From positions 1,240,001 to 1,304,000 of the forward strand of contig JALUTQ010000004.1 of NCBI GenBank assembly GCA_032718865.1: a DNA stretch of 64,000 bases. The letters run 5' to 3'. Below the pieces are notes generated by a model that ran no database searches, was not told the DNA's origin, and saw nothing but the letters and a program-made list of their open reading frames with translations. The position numbers and the translations under genes are program-made. This DNA comes from Tilletia caries (Eukaryota; Basidiomycota; Exobasidiomycetes; Tilletiales; Tilletiaceae). Shown here one piece after another: positions 48,001 through 60,873 of this stretch. Every line of letters starts with the position of its first letter. Position 1 is the stretch's first letter.

Positions 48001-51000
48001 CTGGTGGCAACGACCTCTCACCACTGCGGCCGACATCGCGGCCTTGCCGAGCATATCGGACGCTCTATGCTCAATCGAAGACCGCTCTCGTCTCACCGCC
48101 TGCGAGCTCCTCGCGCTGATCTTCAGCCTGGGCACCAACAAGGATGAAGCTGCGTACTACGACCGGTTGCTCGAGATTGAGCGGACGTCGATGACGATTG
48201 AGTTCATCCGAGAGCGGAATGCGCGCGTTCGGGCGGCGGCTCGTAGTGTGGTCCAATCGCTCAAACTCCTTCCCAAAGGCTCGACGGCACCGCCCCACGT
48301 CCGACGCGCGCATTCATTCACGATTCGCTACATTGTTGGATCACTCAAGCTCAATTTCCGACCTGTGTGGGCGGAGAGTATTTTAGCTCTTGTGGATTTG
48401 GCTGCGGTGTCCGGCGATGAAGTGTGGCAGGTTGCGTTTGCGCAACTCGACGTCGTGCAAGATCCGGTTCATGCCGTCTTGAAATCGGCAAGCTGGATAT
48501 CTACTGGTGGTGAACAGGCGGAGGAGGACGATGGATCGGATATTCTGGAACGTAACTTCAAGGATCCTGTTCTCGACAGGAGGAACAAGGCATTCAATGG
48601 TGTCTTCGGCGCAGCTGCCAGTATGGCTGCTGGTTCGAGTTCTCTGTACCCGAAGGACGCTGCGGGGGATCAACGTCCACGAGGTCGTCTTGACGCTGTC
48701 AACTACCACGACCAGATCCTCAAATTCTTCGGTGAAGTGCCTCGTCTGGCGGAGAAGCACAACGCTCCCCTCGTTCAGCGCTTCTTCTCGATTGTCAGTT
48801 TCGACATTGACGAAGAGCCTAAGGACGAGTCGGAGGACGTGGAGGAAAAGGCGGATGTCCTACGTCGCAGCTTCCTGGAGCGGCGTGCTCAGCTTTGCGG
48901 CTACTTGGAGCTGTTCGGCAAATTCGGCAACCCAAAGGCACTTCTGCGGACCGACGATCTCCATTCTTACTTCCTCGAGCTGTGCGCGTCTGGCGATCTG
49001 AAGGTCCAGCAACTCGCTTTGACCTGCATCTTGACGTGGAAGGACCAGTCGCAGACGCCATACGCGGACTCGCTCAAGAACTTGCTGGATCCGAGCACGT
49101 TCAGGGACGAGCTGATGCAGTTCGATCTTGCTCCGGAGAGCAATATTGTGCAGACACATCACCGTTCAAGCTTGATGCCGTTGCTTGTCCGGCTCCTCTA
49201 CGGACAGATCATCTCACGGCGCGGCAAGGCTACGGCAGGGCCTGGCAAGAATTCTCGCAAGCATGCCATTTTGAGCGCACTTGCTTCTTGTCAGCCTGCC
49301 GATCTGGATGTCCTCATCCAGCTGATGCTGCGGTCGTTGGAGGACCAGCTTCCTGTATTTGAGGCGGATTCGGGCCAGTTCAAGTTCTCAACTCAGCCAT
49401 CCTCGGCATCGCGTAAGCGCCAGGTCGGGTTTCTGGCGTTGCTCTCCGACGTTCTTAAGCACCTTGGACAGCTCGTCCTTCCGCACTGGCCTTCCCTGAT
49501 GGGTGTGACGCTCAACCTTGGTCACCATGCGGTGCGAACACATGAGTCCCAGTCGCACGAGACTTTCTCCAAGGGCGGTCGTTCCGTCCGCCGCGCCGTC
49601 TACCAGCGTCTGGCCGATTTCACAAGACGATCGATGGACTTTGACTGGATGCCGTTCCTGATTCCAATGTTCGACAGCATGATCAATGCACAGGCTCAAC
49701 TCCTGCGGCTCGAGGCGATGCAAGGTCCGACTGCTTTGCTCGAACTGCTGCATACATGGTCGAGTCGAACCGACACCATGATGTTCCTGGGCAGCGTCAA
49801 CGAGGACATTCCTCGGCATCTGCTCGCCTGCCTTGCGGCACCAGCTGCTGCTAGCAGTGTCATCTCGAAGGTGCTGGAGATCTTTGAGAGGATCATCGCG
49901 GCCAGTATTGACGAGAACAGCCCTAAGGAGGATCGCCAATCGAAGCGGGAGAGCCTGATCGAACCGTACCTTGGCGACATTCTAGCCAATGGTGGAGCGT
50001 TATTGGCACGGTTGCAGAAGCCAAAGAATGCCAGCGCACCGTTTGCGGGACGGGACGAGATCCTCAAGCGGACCGTCGCCATGCTTGCAGCGCTCGCGCC
50101 TCACGTTCAACGACCCTGTGACGCCGAGCTTCTCCTCAAGCTCTTGGTCCCAATGCTGCGGCAGCAACGAACGCTCGACGAGCGGGTCAAGAAGGATCTG
50201 CTGTCAATCTTCTCGGACCTCTGTCTTAAGGCGCCATCGTTCCACGACACCGAGTCGGAGTTCTACCAGTCGCTCATGGAGATTATGAGCAGCATGTTCG
50301 CAGTTCTTCGGAATCGGCCCACTCGTACTACTTTGGTAACCGCCTTCCGCAACTTCGGTGTCGTGCAGCCCTCGCTCAAGCAAGTGACGATCTGGATTGA
50401 AGAACTCAACTCGTACAGCACAAGGAGGCTAGAGGAGCCCGACTTTGATCGACGATTGAACGCCTTCTTCCAGATCAACGAGCTGGACGCGACTGCGGCT
50501 ACGGCTGAAGTTTGGCTGCCCCTGCTGCACAACATGATCTTCTTCGTTCAGGATGCAGAGGAATTGGCTTTCAGGACGAACGCGGCGGCGGCCCTGCGAC
50601 AATTCTTTGGTCTGGTGGCGACTCGTATGGAGGACGAAGAGTGGCAGAAGCTTCTTCTTCGGGTCGCCCTTCCGGCGATACGCAAGGTCATGCGTTCCAA
50701 AGCGGACTTGGTCCGACGGGAGGCGCTCAGCCTGCTCGCTTCTGCCATTGAGATGCTTCCGACAGTCCCGGCCTTGTCACAAATGAAGGGACTGTTGTCA
50801 GACGGAGACGGCGAAGCCAGCTTCTTCAACAACATCGTCCATCTTCAAGTGCATCGCCGCGTTCGTGCCATGCGTCGACTCGGCGACGAGGCCGAAAAGG
50901 GCGTGATGAGCGGCAAGCTAATCAAGGATACGTTCATCCCCCTCATCAGCATTTTCCTCGACCCCGTTCAGACTAGCGATCAGCAGATCATCAACGAGGC

Positions 51001-54000
51001 CATCAATTGCGTCGGCCGCTTGGCCGGAGCGCTGACGTGGTACGGCTACCAAGCGCTTGTCTGGTCGCTCATCAAGAGCGCCCGGGAGCACCCACTAAAT
51101 GAGAAGGTGGTCGTGAGGACTCTGATGACTGTTCTTGACAACTTCCGCTTCGATCTGAAGGCTGTCGCTGCGGAAGAAGGTCCGGATCCGAGCAGCGCAC
51201 CTACTGCGGCAGCAGGCGACGATGTCTCGGACATCGACGAAGGCGAAGACGATTCTGAAGCTCAAGCTCGTTTGGCGCAGAACGCCAAAATTTCGGAGGC
51301 TGTCACAACACGGTTGCTGCCAGCCCTCATGGGCTTCCTCGAGGCTCGAGACGAAACGGACGACGCCATTCGGCTTCCCATTGCAGTGGGAGTTGCACGC
51401 CTCGCACTGAAGCTTCCCACGAACGAGAGCCGTGCCCGCGTCAACAAGCTTCTCCACACGTTGACTGGTGCCTTGAAGAGCAAAGCACAAGACACAAGAG
51501 ACCTGACGCGGGAAGTCTTCCTGAAGATTGCGAGGATCTTGGGACCTGACTGGCTCTTTTCCATGTCGATAGAGCTCAAGAAGGGTCTGACGCGTGGACC
51601 TCAAATTGCCGTGTCTGCGTTCACGTTCCATGCGATCCTGGTGCATCTGATGGACTCACCGCAAACTCCGCTCCTCACGGTCGACGCCGAGATGCCAACG
51701 ATCATGTCGATCGTCAGCGAAGATCTCTTTGGCCTGACCAGCGAGGACCGGGAGAACACCGAGTACAAGTCGAAGCATCGAGAAGTCCGGTCAAGCAAGA
51801 GTCTGGACAGCTTGGAGCGCCTTGCCAAGATCTCGGCTCCTCATCGCATCGCCACCATTCTTCTCCCCTTCCGAGAAGTCATGGAGCGGACGGAGGCTCA
51901 ACGTCCACTGCGCATGGTTGATGACGGCTTGCGTCGCATCACTGGCGGCCTGATCGCGAACAGCCACATCGATTCGCACACGTTCTTGGTGCTCTGCCAC
52001 AGTCTGATCAGTGGCAACGCACGCTTCCTTCAGACCAAGACGAAGGTGCCACCGGGGTCCTCGAATTCCAAGACAAGCGTGACAGGCATTGACAACGGCT
52101 CTGTGCTTCAAAAGCGCAAGGCAGTTGAAAGTCAACGATCGGATGCGAACCACTACGGTCGGAACGCCTTCCGTTTCGTTGCTTTCGGGCTGGATCTGCT
52201 CTTGACGGCACTGAAACGAGGGCGGCTATCATTCGCCGGAGTCGACGAGCAGCAGCAACAGCTTCTGCCCTTGGTGAAGTCGGTTGGTAACGCTCTGTAC
52301 TCCTCGCATGCTACTATTGTGCAGCTTGCGTTGAAGGCCACTGCGGAGCTGGTCAAAACACCTCTCGAGAAGGTCACCGAAAGTCTTCCCACCTTCATCA
52401 AACAGATCTTCGCGATCATACAGGCGGCCGGCAGTGCGCAATCCGACACAGTGCAAACAGCCTTCAGAACCTTGACGACCATCATTCGCGAGCGCAAGGA
52501 TGCCGTGTTTCAAGAGAAGCAACTCGCCGATCTGCTTCGCCTCATGATGCCCGACCTCGAGGAACCGAATGTTCAGTGGGTTATCTTCGGACTCCTGCGC
52601 GCCATCATCGCTCGTCGCTTCGTCATCGCAGAAGTCTACGATGTCATGACCAAGATCGCGGAGATGATGGTAACCAACCAGAGTGCGGCCGCCCGAGAAA
52701 ACTGCAGAGCTTTGATGCTTCAGTTCCTGCTCGAGTACCCTCAAGGCAAGGGTCGGCTCAAATCGCAGATGTCCTTCTTCGCCAAGAACCTCTCGTTCAC
52801 ATACGAGAGCGGCAGACTAAGTGTCCTCGAACTCTTGCGAGCGATCTTTTCGAAATTCGACGATTCCGCCCTGCAACCTTACCACGAATTAATTTTCGTG
52901 GCTCTGGTCATGGTCATGGCGAATGACGACTCGGAGTCGTGCCGCAACAGCGCTGGCCAGCTGATCAGAACCATTGTTGGACAGCAGTCTACCGAGCCTC
53001 GCTCAAAGACGATCACAATGGTGCACTCTTGGGCTCTTCAACCCAATCGTCCCGCCCTTAGCTGTGTTGCACTGCAGCTGTACTGCATTCTCCTGGAAGG
53101 CAATACTGATGCGGGTGGCGAATGGCTCGACAAGGCGATGGAAATCGCGATGGGCATCGTTCGAGATTGCGCAGACGATCTGGTTGCGCTGCAAAGTGAA
53201 AGCTCCATGCAAGGCGTCGCTTTGGATTCCAAGCTGCCCCTTTCTGCATTGCAAGCAGCGTCGCGCCTCTTCAAAGCCAAGCCGACACTTCTGGACCTGG
53301 GCGACGAACCGACTTGGGCTGCGGTAGAGAATCTGCTGGTCTTCCCAGAAGAATCTGTGCGGCTCACATCGAGTCGTTTGTTGGGGGCGATGTACGCTCA
53401 AAGTGACGTTGCCGCAGCCGACAGCGAGGAGACGGCTTCGGCTTCCCTTGTTCGGTCACCTACTCGTCTCATTGAGACCGGCAAAAAGCTCGCTCAACAG
53501 CTCACCCTCTCGCCGTTGTCGGATGATCTCAGTCTCCAGGCTGTGAAAAACTTGCTCTTTATTGGACGACATCTACCAACGGCGTCATCGGCCTCTACGA
53601 AAGCGACCACCAGTGCCAATGCCGGACGCGAAGACATTGCGGACGACATGGACGACGAAGAGGACGACGGAGAAGAAAACGATGACGAAGAGGATGCCGA
53701 TCAGAGTGATGAAGATGAGGTTATGACCAATCCTCTTGCATGGCTGTTCTCAAAATTGTCCTTCCAGGCCCGCAACGCTGTGTTTGACTCCGAACAGCGA
53801 TATGAGGACGTGAGTACTCTTTGTCAAACCACTACACCTGACGATGTTACTCACGTATAGTTTTTTGTGTTGCTCAGCGTCGCTGGCATGCTCAGCCCAC
53901 TGCCATTTTGCGGTGGTTCGCAGCCATGGCATCCAGTCTGGATGTGGAAGTGGTGAAAGCCTTCCTGCCGCACATGCTCACCCCGATCTTCTATATTACG

Positions 54001-54614
54001 GATGATACGACGCTCAGGGGCAACGAGATTGGTCAGTTCTCTGAGCTGACTCGCCAGAAGGGTTTTACAGCGATACTGACATTAGTCTCTACCCAAATTT
54101 CACAGAGGAGCTCAAGGGCCTGGCCACAGAAGTACAGACGATGATCCAGGAGAAGGTCGGAGCCAACACCTTCTCTCAGGCCTATTCCCGCATTCGCCAA
54201 CGCGCCTTGACGAAGCGGCGCGAACGCAAGACTGCCAAGTTGATGACTGTGAGTGTTTGGGAAATAATCGCATACGAGAAGTCCTCAAGTCAAGAACGCT
54301 GGAGGGCGTCAAACTTTGGCCATTTTGCTGAACGATTTCTTTTTCCTCCTTCGACAATACTGCAGACAATCTCCCGACCCGCAGCTGCCGCTCAGCGCAA
54401 GTCCAAGGTCAATGCAAGGAAACACGACAGTCGGAAACGGAAAGCCCAATACCAAGCGTACGTCCTCAACTTCAGGCTGACGGCCATCCCAGCTGGTGCC
54501 GTTTACATTTAGCCCCCGCATGTACTAACGACTGACCTCTCTCTCCTTTCCTGCATTGACAGAGATTCAAAAATTCGCAACAAGCCACTCAAGAGACATC
54601 GCACAGCAGAATGA
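45047..54614 (+). CDS. UTP20: U3 snoRNP/SSU processome protein UTP20 (DRIM)
   Basis: Seven exons (45047-46510, 46597-46921, 46998-53809, 53878-54031, 54106-54248, 54366-54457, 54563-54614) give about 3013 residues. Start MVTTAEKSKPRKTRTREQTF follows the family's basic N-terminus and FRYVSFNDRLAAAHIDV. The body is HEAT-repeat-like helical sequence throughout, with LIPRLAYDLQAEFLPFYPRS early and acidic stretches near 46120-46250 and 53640-53730. The C-terminus is basic (LTKRRERKTAKLMT; RKSKVNARKHDSRKRKAQYQ; IRNKPLKRHRTAE). UTP20 is needed for 18S rRNA processing in the nucleolus. The protein is longer than yeast (about 2490) and human (about 2790) relatives because of low-complexity inserts. 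The third exon, 6.8 kb without an intron, contrasts with the intron-rich neighbours. Confidence 0.93.
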
Positions 54615-55867
54615 AGACTTTGCAACACATCGGTTTCTTTTCATCCCACGCCGCACCACAATTTTCTGTAACACAAGCATACAACAAGACTTCGTCTTCA
54701 ATATGGGTATTTCAGCCCTTCCTGGTCTGGTTCTCTCGCTCATACGGTTCTCAAGAATGTCGAGTTTGACGGCGCGTTGCTGTTCGTTCTGGAGGGGATT
54801 GACTGGAACCGCTCACTCGATCCGATAAAAGTCTCCATTCCGGTATCCTTGTCGGCCTCCTGCTGCTTGACGCTGCTGCTGACATGCTCTGTCCTTCACC
54901 TCCTCTCACCCCTTGCCCTTCCAGTCTTCCTCTTCTCTGCAGCTGGCACTCTTCTTTCCCCCTCCGATCCCAACCCCTTTTGCCCCTCCAAACATCCCTT
55001 GAGCTTCGAGGTGACGGCCAGGAGGAAGCAACTTCGCGTTGCTTCCGCTATTCCTGCGCATGTCCCTCGCTCGAGCGCAAGCTCGGGATCCTTCAAAGTT
55101 CTCAAAGAATAAAACTCTTCAGCACAACCTTTGAGTACGCGATCTTGCGCATTTAATTTCACTACGCAGCTTGCATAATTGGGCTTTGTGCACATCCTTC
55201 TTCTTCCCTTCCGTACCTTTTTACAGTCCACTTCGGACCTCCCGACCGCTTCCTTCTCTCTGCAATGCCATCCCGCATCTGAGCCGACCTTGAAGCCCAG
55301 CATGCGCAAACGTTCAAAAGATGTAAATCGTGACAATGTCGATTGTGAATTCCGTTTTTGCAGATGGTAGGTGAAGCCCAATGAAGGGGGACAAGTCATA
55401 AACGTAACTTGCGCATTGAGGATCGTGGTCGTAAGGTAGCAGCGACAGGCCTCGTTGTATAAAGGTGAAGATGGGAGTCGTGATGAGTCTCCTGCTTGAA
55501 GGAGAGGAGCGAAGGCAGGCAGGCAGGCCAGAGGGGAGCAACCCTTTTGTGAGAGACCGCAGGACGAAGATAGGGGAGAGAGAAAAAACCCAAAAGAATA
55601 AAAGCCCAGGAGGAGAGGAGTCGTGATGTGAGAGACGATGGGGGGAAAGGGGGTTGCCGAGGTCGTTGGAGGATACGACGTCGAGGTATAAAGCAAAGGA
55701 GGTAGCGTGAGTGAGAATCGAAATCCGAGGCCGCGGGTGATGATGATGGAGGTTGGAGAGACCGAAGAATAGTATCTTGACCACTGTTATTTCCCTGTAC
55801 GTGTTTTGAGTCTATGAGTCGTGTCGGTGACGGTGCTGAAGCGGGGGAAAAGTCGGACCCAAGGATT
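54615..55867. other. Intergenic region (convergent 3' ends of UTP20 and the siderophore transporter)
   Basis: No gene supported. Pyrimidine-rich at 54880-55010. A 266-codon minus-strand frame here has no ordered or conserved-looking character. Confidence 0.5.
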
Positions 55868-57922
55868 CTAGTGTTGCTCGACGTCCTCCTTCTCGAGCTG
55901 GCGGCCCTTGGCCAACCGGACAGCCTCGACAGCGAGCGCCTTCTCCTTCTCATTCACGCAGTTCTGCGAGTCCGACAGCTTGCGGTCGGTAATCAGCGCC
56001 GACAGGATGATGGGGACGACAGAGACGACGATGCCGATGATGAGCAGCCGGTGCACGAAGTCGGTGTAGGCCCTGCTGAAGCCGGTCCGGATCTCGGAGC
56101 CGAGCGGGTACACGGACGTGTAGACGAAAGGGCTGCCGAGCAGGTTCGTCCGGACCTCCGGGTCCACGTTGGGCAGGTAGAAGTCGAAGCGGGAGGGCAG
56201 GTACTCGACCTGGAGGGCACCGACGATGGCGCTGCCCACCGCACCACCGACCTCGGCGGCCAGGAGCACAAACGCGGTCACTGTGGCCACGTCCTGGTGC
56301 GGCACCGAGACCTGAGCCGACACCTGCAGGATGACACCGAGGATACCACCGCCGAGGCCCTGGAGGACCTGCGGCCAGACAAGCTGGACATTCGTGGCCG
56401 CCAAGCTGCGGAAGTGGATCATGAGCCCGATGCCGAGGGTACGGACGCAGGCGCCAACGAACATCTGCCACTTGAAGCGACGGGTCCAGACGGAGACGAA
56501 GCCGGCGGCGATGCCGAAGACGGTGAGGCAGAGGGACTGGGTGTTGGAGAAGTAGCCGGCATCGGCCAGGGTCCAGTCGTGTACGATGAAGACGAAACTG
56601 TATGCGGTGGTCCAGCTGAGATAGAAGCTACGTATGGCGATCACAGATCCCGAGTCAATATCAGTAATCGAGAATGGCGAACGAGACGCGTGTCTGGTTG
56701 GCGGATTCAGGGAAACCCGCTTCCAAGAGAGATGGGGATACTCACCTGACAAAGTCAAAGAAACCGATGAGGGCGGGGAAGATGACATCCTTGTTGAGGA
56801 TGAAACGCTTCTTGATGACCGGGTGAGGAGCCAGGAAATGTTCGTAGGCAACCAGGGTGAGGAGAAGAACGCTGCCAACGGTGAGCATGGCGATGATGCT
56901 GGCATTGCTCCACCCGTCAGGCTTGGATGCCTGGAGCTTGAGCGGCAGGAGGATAAGCAAGAGACCGGCACAGAGCAAGAGAAGACCGATGAAATCGATG
57001 TCGAGGACAAAGGCCCAGGCGGCGCGGAGGGGCGACATCTGAAGGTATGGGTGGCGAGGTACGAGGCCACGCTTGCGACCCCGACTCTGGTTGAGAGCGA
57101 GGGTGAAGATGATGGGGAAGGAAGCAATGGGGAAGATGATGGTGAACATGCCCGCGAGCCAACGCCAACCGTTGTCGTTCACGTCTGTGTAGTTGACGAG
57201 GGATGCGACGATGCGGGGTGCGACGGCAAAGTTGATGATGTACGGCATGCTGACCAGCCCAATGGCCGCTCCACGCCAGCGGGCCGGCGTCCAGTCGGCC
57301 AGGACGATCTGCTGCATTATCTGGGTTCCCGAGTTTCCGATGGCGTAGAAAACCACTCCGGCCGCGGTGGTGTGGATGTCCTTTGCTGTGGCGAGGAGGA
57401 TGAAGCCGACGAGGTAGAAGGCGATGGAGAGAACGTAACCCTGGGCGCGACCGAAGACGTCGGCGAGTTTTGCGATGGGGAATTTGGCGACGGCGATGAT
57501 GACTTGCTGGATGACGTTGAGGGTTGGGTACCACTGGAATTGCTTGAATATACTTGTGGCCTGACTGAGGGTGGCGTAGGTCACATTGTTCTCGAGTCCG
57601 TAGGCGTACGCGGTCATTCCAATTCTGATGAGGGATAATGGAGAGTGAGTTATGCTCTCGTACAGAAGGACATGGGACAATGATGAGGAATAACGTACCC
57701 GATCCATGCGAGGGCAAGCATCCAGGGGGCGAGGTTCCATGCTGCGGCTGCGGCTGCAACCCCTGGCTGCTTTGCGTCGGAGTTGACGGACTCGGTCTCG
57801 TGCTCGGACGAGTTCTTCTGGCTTTGGTCGTCGTTGTAGGCGTACGCGTTATTGAGGCCGTCATTCTTTGTGATGACATGGCCCGCTGCCCCTTCTTGCT
57901 GGGTAGTTGCTGTGGTTGCCAT
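55868..57922 (-). CDS. Siderophore-iron MFS transporter (SIT family)
   Basis: Three exons (57922-57699, 57624-56746, 56627-55868) give 620 residues with about 14 membrane segments. Start MATTATTQQEGAAGHVITKN, a soluble N-terminus, then WNLAPWMLALAWIGIGMTAY, which matches siderophore carriers. Other motifs: AKFPIAKLADVFGRAQGYVL (MFS signature loop), GNSGTQIMQQIVLADWTPAR, ATVTAFVLLAAEVGGAVGSA, and the long loop YLPNVDPEVRTNLLGSPFVY before the last helix, typical of Sit1/Mir. It imports ferric siderophores by proton symport at the plasma membrane or endosomes. An ATCTGATAA site for iron-responsive GATA repressors lies 690 bp upstream of the start. The substrate cannot be told from sequence. Confidence 0.92.
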
Positions 57923-59154
57923 GGCGAATGGCAAGGGAATGCTGAAGCAGAAGCGGGGGAGAACTTGGGAGACAAGAGTGAATGAGGAGGAGGATGGGGA
58001 GGAGGAAAGTGAAGGCGGGGATCTTAACGAGGCTGGGGTTCCCTTCCTTTAATAGAAGATGAAGACGACGAGGCGATGGGGACGCAAGAATTCGCACTAA
58101 CTGTCAGATGGAAGCCGGGCGCAGAGATGAGAATTCAGGAACAGGCTGAGGCGCTGAGGTAGGGCCAATTTCGTTCGAGGTGATGGTGTGCTGCAAGGAG
58201 AGTACCTAGCGTTAGTTCCTGCTCATTGCCGAGAGATCGTGTCTGCCATCTGCTAAGGAATCCCGTCTGATGGATGGATTCCGATTATTCCCTCGGGCTC
58301 TCTCGTATCTCGTTGCTGAGGCAAAAAGGTTGCACAGACAGCGAGCACAGAACCGCCGTGCGCCGCGGACGAGGGCCAGTTCCTCACTTCGGCACGGTCC
58401 ATCGATGGGCAGCGATGCGAAATCTTCCATGCTGGAGATGCAACCTTGTCCCTTGGCGAGCATCGAACACAAAGCACTCGGCTCCGTCAGAGACCTCCCC
58501 CTTCCCCTCGCTCGGGTGGGAGCGGGATGAGATCGACACCGAGCTTCTGCCTCCCGTCCCTGACAGGATCGTCATCTGTCTCCGTCTCTGCGTCCGCGTT
58601 TCCACGATTTCATCTGATAAACAACGGCAAAGATGAGATCGCTTCGAAATGCGAAATGAGTAATGAGTAATCAGTAATGAGAGATGGCTCGGTAAATTCT
58701 CACACGGAGTTTTTCCTGCCTTGCATATTGAGACCGTATTTAAGACTCGCGCTCGGGCCTTTAGCTTGGCGCGGCGTTCATTTCCTTCGTGTTATTGTCT
58801 GAGCGGGGACTGGAAACTTGAGGCGTGGGAAGATTGAAGAGCACACAAAGACCAAGCAGGTGAGGAACAACGACAGCAGATGCGATCGTCGACTGTCCAG
58901 GTACACGTACAGATTGCATGCAGGGATACTGTACATGCAAGGCACAGGATCCTGTATGTACATATCCACGATCCATCGCTTCATCGTCCATCTTTGTCGT
59001 TGATCCTTTCCCGCCCCTCACCCTTGGAAGCGTGTTCATCTGTGATCCTCGTACCTTTTCTCACAGAGCAGGCCAAGGGAAAGGAGCACAGCAGTTCCGA
59101 ATGCCCATCGCCGCGATCTACATCTAGCTGAGCCGCTTCCCTTTGTCTGTCCAG
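57923..59154. promoter_or_regulatory. Divergent intergenic region, siderophore transporter / palmitoyltransferase
   Basis: 1.2 kb without a supported gene, serving both divergent genes. Contains one ATCTGATAA and several direct ATGAGTAATGAGTAAT-like repeats at about 58655-58680. Confidence 0.5.
58612..58620 (+). promoter_or_regulatory. Iron-responsive GATA-factor site (ATCTGATAA)
   Basis: Exact match to the fungal consensus ATCWGATAA bound by SreA/Urbs1/Cir1-type iron regulators. It lies upstream of an iron-siderophore carrier gene, which is the expected target class. A single 9-base match could occur by chance. Confidence 0.55.
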
Positions 59155-60679
59155 ATGCCGCGGATCGACCTGCCGCTGCCCAGCACGGGGCCCGGTCGCG
59201 CACCGCTGAAGCCGGTCGAGCTCATCTGGGTCACCGGCACCTGCAGCCTGATGGCCTTCCTCACACTCACCCCGCAGCTGTTCATCATCGGGCCCTACTA
59301 CAGACACAACCCGGCCTTCACCTTCCCACAGCTGCTCGCCGTGCTCGTGCCCTTCAACGCTGCCATCCTCGCCGTGTTCTACAACTACCACCTCGCAGTC
59401 AACACGTCTCCAGGCAGAGTACCGCACGACTGGGAACCAGACTGGGCAGCCCTCGGCACTGAGCCACCACCTCACCATCACCAACAATCTCACTCCCACT
59501 CACAGAGCTCGCAAGATGACGACCACGACGACGGGCCCACATCCAAGAAGGCAAACCCACTCGCCGTGCCCCGCTTCTGCAAGACGTGCAACAGCTACAA
59601 GCCGCCGCGCACGCACCACTGCAAACAGTGCAAGTCCTGCACCCTTAAGATGGACCACCACTGTCCCTGGATCGCAAACTGCATCGGACACAACAACGCA
59701 CCGCACTTCCTCCGCTTCCTCTACGCAACCGAGTTCGCCCTCCTCTTTCACTCCCTCCTCATCTCAGCACGCATTGCAGACTACTGGTCTCCCACAGGCG
59801 CATACTGGATCCCACCCGGAACACCGGAGATGGTCCTTATCATCTTCAACTACATCGCTGCTCTTATTGTCGGCTTCCTCGTTGGCATCTTCTGCGTCTA
59901 CCACACATGGCTGCTCGCCAGCGGTAACACCACCATCGAGAGCTCGGAACGCGAGCGCGTACGCACCATGGTTAGAAGAGGTCGCATAAGAGAGGTATGT
60001 CCCAACCCTAATCCTAAGCCTGTCCTTTTACATAAGCTCACTTCTTCTTTCCCAGATCCGGTATCCTTTCGATCTGGGCCCATTCGCCAACATCTGCTCC
60101 GTCCTCGGTCCCACACCCCTTCATTGGTTCACTCCAGGCCTGCAGACACAATCCGGCGACGGCCTCGTCTTCCGATATCGCAACGGCACCCCACCATGGC
60201 TCCCCTTCGCCTGGCCACCCAGGGATCCCACCCATTCACACCATTCCCGCCATTCACAACAGCACATCAGTCCCAGTGCCATGCGGAAGCGCGCCGAACT
60301 CGAGCAAGGCTGGGAGTGGGAGCGCGAGCGCGCTCAGGCACGCGACGATCAGGGCGGCGCATATGCATCGGCCCATGCATTTACCTACGGCGCCGAGCGC
60401 CTCAATCCCGCATTGCAACCGTCCAACATCCAGAGGAGAAGGCAGAAGGACAATCATTCGCCACCAGAAGGCCTACGTCCGCGTGTGAGAAGGGGCAGCG
60501 AAGGTGTCGAGATCAAGCCTCGAAGGTTCGATCTCATGTTTGCTCACCAGCAGCGCGAGTGGGAGTTGGATCACCAGGACGACAGGGAAGGAATGCATTC
60601 GAGGGGGAGAGCCGAGGGGGGGATGTTCGAGAACAGCAACGAGCGCAATGTACTACAATTACCCAATGGTCGACAGTAA
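59155..60679 (+). CDS. PFA4: DHHC palmitoyltransferase (PFA4-like)
   Basis: Two exons (59155-59994, 60056-60679) give 487 residues. Start MPRIDLPLPSTGPGRAPLKP follows a cag, so an upstream 5' UTR intron is possible. Two membrane helices (WVTGTCSLMAFLTLT; LLAVLVPFNAAILAVFYNYH) precede the DHHC-CRD: CKTCNSYKPPRTHHC, CKQCKSCTLKMDHHCPWIAN and CIGHNNAPHF, with the catalytic Cys in DHHC. Two more helices (FLYATEFALLFHSLLISARI; VLIIFNYIAALIVGFLVGIF) follow. Downstream are TTxE (NTTIES) and YPFDLGPFANICSVLGPTPL, the PaCCT-like segment of Pfa4. Fungal Pfa4 is an ER enzyme that palmitoylates chitin synthase 3, so a cell-wall role is likely. A His/Ser/Asp-rich insert (PPHHHQQSHSHSQSS) before the DHHC core and a long polar C-terminal tail are unusual additions. 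Confidence 0.9.
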
Positions 60680-60873
60680 TGCTACAGTAGTGGAGATTTG
60701 TGTATTCAGTGGGCGGAGGTACGTAGGTAGTCTTTGCAAGTCCATCTTGACGCCTGAGGATGATGGTGACGAGCCCGAAAAGCAAGGCCGAAGAGGGGAT
60801 TCAGAAGTCGAAAGTAGGAGGTGTCGGAGGGCAGTGAGGCAGGCCCGTACTTCGTAGGGGTGACAACCCGGGT

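Noticed and set aside
54896..55696. 266-codon minus-strand frame between UTP20 and the siderophore carrier
   Set aside because: Composition of UTR-like pyrimidine-rich DNA; no recognisable protein features.
55814..57638. Long plus-strand frames opposite the siderophore transporter
   Set aside because: Asp/Glu/Gly-rich antisense shadows of membrane-protein exons.
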